Source: Corynebacterium singulare
GTDB lineage: Bacteria > Actinomycetota > Actinomycetes > Mycobacteriales > Mycobacteriaceae
Direction: 5' to 3'
DNA: 64,000 bases
Assembly: GCF_000833575.1 (NCBI RefSeq)
Contig: NZ_CP010827.1
Span: 124,001 to 188,000 of the forward strand
Both the position numbers and the translations under genes were made by a program. Below the pieces are notes generated by a model. It was not told where the DNA came from. It saw nothing but the letters and a program-made list of their open reading frames with translations, and made no database searches. Below are positions 51,397 to 58,181 of the stretch, one piece after another (the stretch's first letter is position 1; each line of letters starts with the position of its first letter).

Positions 51397-52769
51397 GCCT
51401 TCTTGCGTAGCTCGTCGAGCGCGCGGGAATTGCCGGCAGCGTCGAACAAGTTATAAGCAAGGTGGTACATGCTCCGCGCACGGTCGGCCACGTTTCCGGC
51501 GGCGTAGCGGTCACCGAGGAGCTCAGCCACCTCCGCGAGAGCACTCTGTTCCGAAGGCGTGGTGGCCTCGGCGGCCGTGTGCTTCTCCAAGAAATCGAGC
51601 AAGACCTGCGTGGACTTAAACATGTCCTGAGCTTGGGTGCGTAGGCTCTCGGAGTAGAGCACCGTCCACTTGGCGGACACCGGAAGATTCTGCAACTTGG
51701 TGGAATCCACGTAGCGCGAAGCCAAAATGTCGTAGGCCTCCCTGGGATCGCGGTGGCGGACATCGAGAACCACAGTCTTCAGGATGGACTGCAATTCACC
51801 TTCGAGGTCCCCGTAGCGGCCGTATTCGCGGGCGGCCGCTTCGAAGCATGCCACGCGTTGCGCTGTGTTATCCCCCGAATTGGCGGCAGCATCGCTGTAG
51901 AAGCGCGCCAACATGGAGGAGGGAAGCTGCTTGTAGTCCGCCTCGCTGCGAGCATTGGACAAGATAGCAAAGGATTGCGTGGCCACGCGGGAGCAGTCCG
52001 CAGTCGAATCGGAGGCCCACAGGGCACCGACGGCGGACTCGAGGATGACCGAGAGGGCATCACCAAGCGATGTGCCCGAGCCATTAAACGCCCCAGACGC
52101 CACCGCGTCATTGATGGCCACAAAGTCGGCGGCGTGGGCTTTGGCGTCGCCGCTTTTGGCGGCATCGAGAACCGCGCGGAGCTCGGCGAGCGAAGGCTGG
52201 GCGGACGAGGAACCGGAGTGCGCCTTCTCGGCGGGTGCGGAGGGAGCTGCCGCTTGGGGCGTTGAGGTACGCGCGGATGCGGAGTCAGCGGGGGAGGAAG
52301 ACGCAGATTCAGAAAAGTCCTTGTGGCTGGTTGCGGTCTGTGCAGCGGCCAGTTCTTCGAGCACGGAGCGGTCCCCCGCAGCGGCGGCCCTGGCGGCAAA
52401 CTTCTCCGCTTCCTCCGGGAAACCGTTGTCCAACCAGGCGCGTGCAACGCGGGCATAGCCGGTAGCCACGAGGTCCGGCTGACCGGTCAGCGCACCAAGG
52501 GCGGCAATGGTGAAGGAATCATTGGCGTTCTCAATGGTGCCTGCAGCTTGGCGCAGGATTTCGCGGGCCTCAAGGTACTGGGCGGCTGGGCGGGCGTCCT
52601 CAGCACTGCCCAGGAAGGAATCCTCTGGGAGGACGCGGCTAATCTGCTTCTCAATGTTGGCGGATTCCACCGTGGGCAGCGTCAGCCCCGGGCTCTGGGA
52701 GCGTGCATAGGCCAGCATGCGTTCAGCGTCGGCGGAATCAAGCAGGGGATAGGTCACGTCAGAAGCCAT
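51393..52769 (-). CDS. Helical-repeat protein convergent with the tubulin-like operon
   Basis: The 458-residue protein is nearly all alpha-helical with Ala-rich helix pairs of TPR type (for example A-R-A-W-L-D-N-G-F-P-E-E-A-E-K-F-A-A-R-A). A Ser/Ala/Pro linker (about 155-200) splits it into two helical blocks. There is no signal peptide or TM. ATG 52769 is chosen since TAGAAT ends 7 bases upstream. It may be a cytoplasmic adaptor for the neighbouring system; no enzyme motif is seen. Confidence 0.7.
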   Translation of the reverse strand: MASDVTYPLLDSADAERMLAYARSQSPGLTLPTVESANIEKQISRVLPEDSFLGSAEDARPAAQYLEAREILRQAAGTIENANDSFTIAALGALTGQPDLVATGYARVARAWLDNGFPEEAEKFAARAAAAGDRSVLEELAAAQTATSHKDFSESASSSPADSASARTSTPQAAAPSAPAEKAHSGSSSAQPSLAELRAVLDAAKSGDAKAHAADFVAINDAVASGAFNGSGTSLGDALSVILESAVGALWASDSTADCSRVATQSFAILSNARSEADYKQLPSSMLARFYSDAAANSGDNTAQRVACFEAAAREYGRYGDLEGELQSILKTVVLDVRHRDPREAYDILASRYVDSTKLQNLPVSAKWTVLYSESLRTQAQDMFKSTQVLLDFLEKHTAAEATTPSEQSALAEVAELLGDRYAAGNVADRARSMYHLAYNLFDAAGNSRALDELRKKA

Positions 52770-52776
52770 GGGGGCG

Positions 52777-52782
52777 ATTCTA
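52777..52782 (-). promoter_or_regulatory. -10 element TAGAAT, leaderless start of helical-repeat gene
   Basis: On the minus strand TAGAAT ends 7 bases before ATG 52769. It sits 27 bases from the divergent -10 of gluQ. Confidence 0.5.
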
Positions 52783-52809
52783 GTAGAGGACGTCACCACG
52801 TGCGGCCCT

Positions 52810-52815
52810 TAGACT
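52810..52815 (+). promoter_or_regulatory. -10 element TAGACT, leaderless start of gluQ
   Basis: TAGACT ends 7 bases before ATG 52823. Confidence 0.55.
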
Positions 52816-52822
52816 GGGGGCC

Positions 52823-53755
52823 ATGGATTCTCTCACTCCTGCCGGGCGCTATGCGCCGAGCCCGTCTGGTGATCTTCACCTGGGAAACCTCCGAACAGCA
52901 CTCTTGGCCTGGCTGTATGCCCGCAGCAGCGGCCGCCGCTTTCTGGTGCGCGTCGAGGACATCGACACGCAGCGCTCGTCAGAGGAGTCGGCACAGCGCC
53001 AGCTGGAGGACTTAGCAACCTTGGGGCTGGACTGGGATGGCGAGGTCATCTACCAGCACGATCGCTACGCCGCCTATGAGGAGGCCCTGGCTCAGCTGCC
53101 CACCTTCGAGTGCTACTGCTCGCGCAAGGACATTCAGGAGGCCTCCCGCGCGCCGCACGCCATCCCGGGGCAGTACCCAGGGACGTGCCGGGCGCTTTCC
53201 GACGACCAACGCGCCGCCAAACGCGCCGAACTCGCCGCCCAGAACCGCGTTCCCGCCATCCGCTTGCGTGCCGATACCACCACCTACACCATCCACGATG
53301 CCCTTGCGGGTGAGTACACCGGCGAGGTTGATGACTTCATCCTGCGCCGCGGCGGCCAGCGCCCATCCGACCCTGCACAGGGCATGGACTGGGCCTATAA
53401 CTTGGCCGTGGTGGTCGATGATGCTTTCCAAGGCGTGGACCAGATTGTGCGCGGCGACGATCTGTTCTCCTCTGCCCCACGCCAGGCTTACCTCGCGCAC
53501 AAGCTGGGCTATGCGGTGCCGGAGTTTGTTCACGTGCCGCTCGTTCTTAACGCCGACGGTGTGCGCCTATCCAAACGCGATGGGGCGGTGACCCTGCGCC
53601 AGCTGCTCGAGGAGCCGGGACGGGGGAGGGGGGACGTCGTCAAGCTCCTGGCTCGCTCATTGGGCTATGAGGCAACGTCAGCGGCTGAACTCCTGGAGAG
53701 ATTCCGGCCCGAGTCTCTCATCCGTAAGGCCTTCGTATGGGATGGAACTGTGTAG
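52823..53755 (+). CDS. gluQ: Glutamyl-Q tRNA(Asp) synthetase
   Basis: The 310-residue GluRS paralogue lacks the anticodon-binding half and attaches glutamate to queuosine 34 of tRNA-Asp. It has [13 protein letters not shown] (HIGH region), the zinc-type C-Y-C and Y-P-G-T-C, and R-L-S-K-R-D-G-A (KMSKS region). Its presence implies that queuosine is made or salvaged, matching the tgt and yhhQ-like genes at 30.6 and 33.2 kb. Confidence 0.93.
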   Translation: MDSLTPAGRYAPSPSGDLHLGNLRTALLAWLYARSSGRRFLVRVEDIDTQRSSEESAQRQLEDLATLGLDWDGEVIYQHDRYAAYEEALAQLPTFECYCSRKDIQEASRAPHAIPGQYPGTCRALSDDQRAAKRAELAAQNRVPAIRLRADTTTYTIHDALAGEYTGEVDDFILRRGGQRPSDPAQGMDWAYNLAVVVDDAFQGVDQIVRGDDLFSSAPRQAYLAHKLGYAVPEFVHVPLVLNADGVRLSKRDGAVTLRQLLEEPGRGRGDVVKLLARSLGYEATSAAELLERFRPESLIRKAFVWDGTV

Positions 53756-53821
53756 CTCCCTTTTCTCCTGCACAGCGGTACTCTAAGAACATAACACCTT
53801 CAACGGGGAGTGAAGCGCACT

Positions 53822-55393
53822 ATGGAAGTTTTATTTGTCCTCATCGGTCTGATGCTGCTGACCGTCATTGTCATGGCGGTGGGGGACAAAATTGGACTTC
53901 CCTGGCCGGTGTTGCTCACGCTCCTTACGGCGATTTCTGTCTTTGTGTACGCCACGTTTTCGAGTGGTGAGTTCGAGTTCGCTGTGCCCGCGGATCTTAT
54001 CCTTCCAATCTTTTTGCCGCCGCTGTTGTGGGCTCTGGCAAGGAAGACATCGTGGGGCGTGATTCGGGAACAGTGGATGACCATCCTTGCTCTCTCCGTG
54101 CTGCTCGTCGTGGCCACGACACTGGCCGTTGGATTCACTGCCTGGGCCTTCATGCCGGGCCTGGGCATCGCCGCAGCCATCCTCATTGGTGCAGCGATTG
54201 CCCCGCCGGACCCGGTGGCCGTGGAGGCAGTGGCAGAACCCGCCGGTATTCCCCGCCGTATCATCTCGGTGCTGCAGGTTGAGGGCCTGTTTAATGATGC
54301 CGCGTCCATCGTGGCCTTTCACCTCGCCCTTGAGGCCGTGACGAGCTCTGGGCAGATGCATGCCGGTCAGGCGGTTATGCGTTTCCTCTACTCGGCGGCC
54401 GTCGCTGCCATCCTGGGCCTTGTGGTGGGCCGTGTGTCCTCCTGGTTCATCGGTGCGGTGCACGAGGTCGTCGCCCGCAACGCGTTGACCTGGGTGATTC
54501 CCTTCGCCGTCTATATCGCAGCCGAGGAGCTTGGCGCCTCTGGCGTGATTGCCGTAGTGATCGCTGCGGTGGAGCTGCATTCTCGCGCCCCGGTTCAGGC
54601 CGAGGACCGACTCTCCGGTCAGTCCTTCTGGGAAACAGTTGAGCTGCTCTTTACTGGTGTGGCCTTTGGCCTTATCGGCCTGACGGTCTTCAGCGCGGTT
54701 GATGCCGTGGGCGCGGATCTGTGGCACGCAGTCATCGTCGGAGTCATCCTGTCCCTCGTGGCTTTCCTTGTGCGCATGGCCTGGATGTATACCTTCTACC
54801 TCATCAACCGGCGCCGGGGTAAGCCGCGTTTGGCGCCACTGCGCCGTCAAGAGGTGCTCGTCATGTCGTGGTCCGGCATGCGCGGACTGGTCACCCTGGC
54901 ACTGGTTCTGTCCGTGCCGAGCGGCTTGAGCTTCTACAACGAGTTGACCGTCATCGCCCTTGTCGTGCTGCTCATGACCATGGTGATCCCCGGCCTGCTC
55001 CTGCCCTGGCTCATGCGGCAGCTGGACATCACCACCTACTCGCAGGCCGCCACCGATAAGATGCGGGCCACGATTACCTCCCGTGCTCGTAAGGCCGGCA
55101 TTGCCGCGATGCGTTCCAAGTATGAGGAACTGGACCCCGACATCGCCGCCAATATTGCGCAGTGGTTTGAGGACCGGCTCGGTGAGGACGAGGATGGCGA
55201 GGATGCCACGACCCGTATGAAGATGGCTATTGAGGCTCGTGAATTGGCCTTGGCTGCGCGCACGACCGCCTTGGCCGGCGCACAGCAGGAATTGCTGCGA
55301 CTGCGCCGCGATAGGGAGTTCAATCCCATGATTGTGGACGAAGTGCTTGTCGACGTCGACCGTATGTCCCTCGGCGCCAAAAAACGCGGCTGA
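53822..55393 (+). CDS. CPA1-family Na+/H+ antiporter
   Basis: The 523-residue protein has 12 TM segments, the ion-binding motif A-P-P-D-P-V-A-V, F-N-D-A-A-S-I-V and G-M-R-G-L-V-T-L typical of NhaP/Nha1-like CPA1 antiporters, and a charged C-terminal tail of about 120 residues. GGGGAG at 53805-53810 precedes ATG 53822; GTG 53810 is the alternative. Confidence 0.92.
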   Translation: MEVLFVLIGLMLLTVIVMAVGDKIGLPWPVLLTLLTAISVFVYATFSSGEFEFAVPADLILPIFLPPLLWALARKTSWGVIREQWMTILALSVLLVVATTLAVGFTAWAFMPGLGIAAAILIGAAIAPPDPVAVEAVAEPAGIPRRIISVLQVEGLFNDAASIVAFHLALEAVTSSGQMHAGQAVMRFLYSAAVAAILGLVVGRVSSWFIGAVHEVVARNALTWVIPFAVYIAAEELGASGVIAVVIAAVELHSRAPVQAEDRLSGQSFWETVELLFTGVAFGLIGLTVFSAVDAVGADLWHAVIVGVILSLVAFLVRMAWMYTFYLINRRRGKPRLAPLRRQEVLVMSWSGMRGLVTLALVLSVPSGLSFYNELTVIALVVLLMTMVIPGLLLPWLMRQLDITTYSQAATDKMRATITSRARKAGIAAMRSKYEELDPDIAANIAQWFEDRLGEDEDGEDATTRMKMAIEARELALAARTTALAGAQQELLRLRRDREFNPMIVDEVLVDVDRMSLGAKKRG

Positions 55394-55417
55394 TGCGGCA
55401 GCGAAAGGAGAGCAACA

Positions 55418-55753
55418 ATGGACGCTTTTGAGTATGCCCAGCTGGAGGACGGCTTGGACTACCTTTACGCCTTCTTTGATGAGGACCTCGAAGAACGCGT
55501 ACGCGCCGGGCGTGAACTCCTGCCAGAAGGTATGGAAGACATCCTGGGGGACCATACCTTGGAGGACTTTGTCTGGCTGTGGATCAAGGAGCCCGGTCCC
55601 CGCGGTTTCCGCCAATACGTGCGTGATGGCGGTTATGACGAGTCAGAAATCTCCGAGGCTTTTCTCCTCGCCCGCACGGAGTGGGGCATGAACACGCCGC
55701 CGCACGTGGAGTGGCTCAAGGAGGACGGTGTCGAGGTCCCAGAGTTTCCCTGA
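55418..55753 (+). CDS. Conserved small acidic protein, hypothetical
   Basis: The 111-residue protein has strong acidic helices (D-G-L-D-Y-L-Y-A-F-F-D-E-D-L-E-E-R) and no TM or signal. AAAGGAG precedes ATG 55418 by 7 bases. It follows the antiporter by 24 bases and is probably in its operon. No family is recognised. Confidence 0.75.
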   Translation: MDAFEYAQLEDGLDYLYAFFDEDLEERVRAGRELLPEGMEDILGDHTLEDFVWLWIKEPGPRGFRQYVRDGGYDESEISEAFLLARTEWGMNTPPHVEWLKEDGVEVPEFP

Positions 55754-55760
55754 AATACGA

Positions 55761-55799
55761 AAATCCCGGCTCACAACTCGGAAGCTGTGGCCGGGATTT
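55761..55799. terminator. Terminator between hypothetical gene and tRNA-Ser(GGA)
   Basis: AAATCCCGGC (55761-55770) pairs perfectly with GCCGGGATTT (55790-55799). It lies between convergent units and could work both ways. Confidence 0.7.
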
Positions 55800-55803
55800 C
55801 CAC

Positions 55804-55892
55804 TGGCGGAGGATAGGGGATTTGAACCCCTGAGGGATGTGACTCCCGCACGCGTTCCAGGCGTGTGACATAGGCCGCTAGTCGAATCCTCC
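55804..55892 (-). tRNA. tRNA-Ser(GGA)
   Basis: It is a class II tRNA on the minus strand with acceptor GGAGGAT/ATCCTCC, anticodon loop CTGGAAC (GGA), a long variable arm, T loop TTCAAAT and encoded CCA at 55804-55806. Confidence 0.96.
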
Positions 55893-56057
55893 GCTGGAAA
55901 ACATTACATGAGCCCCCTAATGAAGCAAAATCGCCTGGTCAGTGCGAAAATTGGTGTCCTCTTGGGTGGCGGACTGTGGATCGCGGTTCCTTCGTGGGGG
56001 CGCTGAGTGGTGCGGTGTGGGGCGGGCGAGGGTGACGGGCTGGGAGGGGTTGGCGGT

Positions 56058-56087
56058 TTGGCGTCGGCAAGCACGGCGCGCTAGGCT
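56058..56087 (+). promoter_or_regulatory. Promoter of the SRP RNA
   Basis: TTGGCG (56058-56063) and TAGGCT (56082-56087) are spaced by 18 bases, just before the RNA. Confidence 0.65.
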
Positions 56088-56093
56088 AGACCG

Positions 56094-56188
56094 CAGGATT
56101 CCGCGTGGCGTCCATCCTCTGAACTCCCCCAGGGCAGGAATGCAGCAAGGGTCAGGAGGCTCTGGCGGGTGCGCGGGGTCCCCTTTTT
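56094..56188 (+). ncRNA. ffs: Signal recognition particle RNA (4.5S, small type)
   Basis: The conserved apical core G-A-A-C-T-C-C-C-C-C-A-G-G-G-C and A-G-C-A-A-G-G-G-T-C-A-G-G-A-G lies at about 56114-56160, with flanking arms that pair and a closing GGGGTCCCC then six Ts. It lies near dnaX, as in many actinobacteria. The ends are estimated from the promoter and T tract. Confidence 0.9.
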
Positions 56189-56272
56189 TATATGCGGTCT
56201 TTCGCACGGGGGAAGCGTACGAGAGTTACTATGGGTGCCATCTGTCCGCAACATGTCCCGGAAGGAAGAGGG

Positions 56273-57544
56273 ATGTCGCTTTCTAATCTCGAGAAGTCTG
56301 AGCTCAACGAGCTTGCTGCCCAGGTGCGCAAGGATTACGAGGATCTCAAGGCCGAGGGTCTGAACCTCGATCTGACTCGCGGTAAGCCGTCCAAGGCCCA
56401 GCTGGATCTGTCCAACGATCTGCTCGTACTGCCAGGCCGTGGTCACTACACCGACGCTGCTGGCAATGACCTGCGTAACTACGGCAACCAGAAGGGCATT
56501 AAAGAGCTGCGTGATCTCTGGGGCAAACTAACCAACATTGACCCGGAACTGCTGGTCGCAGCCGATTCTTCTTCGCTCAACATCATGTATGACCTGATCC
56601 ACTGCTCCTACAGCTTTGGTAACAACAGCTCTGAGCGCCCGTGGAACAAGGAAGAAACCGTCAAGTGGATCTGCCCTACCCCGGGTTATGATCGCCACTT
56701 CGCCATCACGGAGTCATTCGGCTTCGAGCTCATTTCCGTGCCGATGGAAGAGGACGGCCCAGATATCGAGGCCGTCGAGGAGCTGGCAAAGGACCCTCAG
56801 GTCAAGGGCATGTGGGTGGTGCCTATGTTCTCTAACCCGACGGGTGCGGTCATCTCTGAAGAAAAGACCCGCCGCCTGGCACGTATGGAGGCTGGTGCGC
56901 CGGACTTCCGCATCGTGTGGGATAACGCCTACGCCGTGCATACCCTCACCGAGGAATTCCCGGAGATCCTGCCGATTCTGGACATCGCCGAACAGGAAGG
57001 CAACCCCGACCGTTTCTGGGCCATGTCTTCCTCGTCGAAGATCACCTTCGCAGGTTCGGGCGTGAGCTTCTTCGGTTCCTCCGAGGACAACCTTGAGTGG
57101 TACCTCGAGCACGCTGGTATCCGCGGCATTGGTCCGAACAAGATCAATCAGCTTGCGCACTATGAGTTCTTTGGCTCCGCCGAGGGCGTGCGTGCCATCA
57201 TGCGCCGCCACGCTGCGCTGCTGGCCCCTAAGTTTGAGGCGGTTCTGCGTATCTTGGACAAGCGTCTGAGCCAGTACGACGTGGCGGAATGGACCCACCC
57301 GAAGGGCGGCTACTTCATTTCTCTCAACGTTATGGATGGCACCGCTACCCGCGTGTGGGAACTGGCGCGTGATGCCGGAATTCTGCTTACCCAGGCTGGT
57401 TCGGCTTTCCCGTATGGCGAGGACGCTCGCGATCACAACATCCGCCTCGCGCCGTCCCTGCCGCCGCAGGAAGAGGTTGAGGCTGCGATGGATGGCGTGG
57501 CTACCTGTGTGCTGCTGGCCGCAGTGGAGAAACTGGAGGCTTAG
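56273..57544 (+). CDS. Class I aminotransferase, AspT-like aspartate aminotransferase
   Basis: The 423-residue PLP enzyme has N-L-D-L-T-R-G-K-P-S, S-N-P-T-G-A, D-N-A-Y and the lysine in S-S-S-S-K-I-T-F-A-G-S-G, typical of the corynebacterial aspartate aminotransferase next to dnaX. It interconverts aspartate and oxaloacetate. ATG 56273 follows GGAAGGAAGAGG; an upstream in-frame ATG at 56231 is less likely. Confidence 0.88.
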   Translation: MSLSNLEKSELNELAAQVRKDYEDLKAEGLNLDLTRGKPSKAQLDLSNDLLVLPGRGHYTDAAGNDLRNYGNQKGIKELRDLWGKLTNIDPELLVAADSSSLNIMYDLIHCSYSFGNNSSERPWNKEETVKWICPTPGYDRHFAITESFGFELISVPMEEDGPDIEAVEELAKDPQVKGMWVVPMFSNPTGAVISEEKTRRLARMEAGAPDFRIVWDNAYAVHTLTEEFPEILPILDIAEQEGNPDRFWAMSSSSKITFAGSGVSFFGSSEDNLEWYLEHAGIRGIGPNKINQLAHYEFFGSAEGVRAIMRRHAALLAPKFEAVLRILDKRLSQYDVAEWTHPKGGYFISLNVMDGTATRVWELARDAGILLTQAGSAFPYGEDARDHNIRLAPSLPPQEEVEAAMDGVATCVLLAAVEKLEA

Positions 57545-57547
57545 GCC

Positions 57548-58105
57548 ATCAACGCTGACGAGACGTCCTACTGGCTCGACCAGGTCATTCCGGTTGAGCT
57601 TGAGTTCAAGAACGTTGATGGGCATCGCTTGGGCCTAGCCGCGCTTGACGACGCCCAATCCCTCGCCGTCTCCTGCGACTTCGCGGACGTCGATACGGGC
57701 TTGGCTCATGCCGAACAAGGCGTGGACGTGCGCTGCGAGCTTCTTGCCGTGGCCCGTACTGGTCAGGCAGAAGTGGCTGCTGCGGTGAGTGCCGCAGCAG
57801 CCCTGCTCACGAAAGCTGCCGGCGTGTTACCTGCGCAGCCGGGCCTGCTGTTACCGAAGCTCTTTGTCGACGATGATGAGCGTTTCGCGCCGCTCACTGT
57901 TCGCCACGGCATGCTCATCGCGCCGTATTTGTGGGGAGGACAGACCCCGCAGGTGGCGGAGGACAAGCGCCTTACCCTTGTGTGCCAGCTGCTCATGCTG
58001 ACTGATGCTGAATATGCCTTCGCTGTCGATGAAGGCGTGCCTGCTTTGCAGCAAGCCGTGGCGGAGCAGGGCATCGATTTGTTGGACTGGCAGCGCTCCG
58101 AGTAG
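57548..58105 (+). CDS. Hypothetical protein with no standard start codon
   Basis: The frame after the aminotransferase stop is protein-like from its first codons (S-Y-W-L-D-Q-V-I-P-V-E-L-E-F). No ATG, GTG or TTG occurs until TTG 57629, which would remove 27 well-formed residues. ATC 57548 has GGAGG 9 bases upstream (57534-57538) and may be a rare start, giving 185 residues. The protein is acidic and Ala-rich, with no TM and no known family. Confidence 0.6.
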   Translation: MNADETSYWLDQVIPVELEFKNVDGHRLGLAALDDAQSLAVSCDFADVDTGLAHAEQGVDVRCELLAVARTGQAEVAAAVSAAAALLTKAAGVLPAQPGLLLPKLFVDDDERFAPLTVRHGMLIAPYLWGGQTPQVAEDKRLTLVCQLLMLTDAEYAFAVDEGVPALQQAVAEQGIDLLDWQRSE

Positions 58106-58167
58106 CGGGGCGTTGGCGTCTTTTCGCCGAGGAATCTGGGGGTGATCCGGATGTCCGGGCGAGGCGC

Positions 58168-58173
58168 TAGACT
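58168..58173 (+). promoter_or_regulatory. -10 element TAGACT, leaderless start of dnaX
   Basis: TAGACT ends 8 bases before GTG 58182; no ribosome site is present. Confidence 0.5.
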
Positions 58174-58181
58174 GACTAACC

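Noticed and set aside
53831-55615. Very long minus-strand frame opposite the antiporter gene
   Set aside because: It is His/Gln/Gly-rich antisense shadow with no domain; the plus-strand CPA1 motifs are clear.
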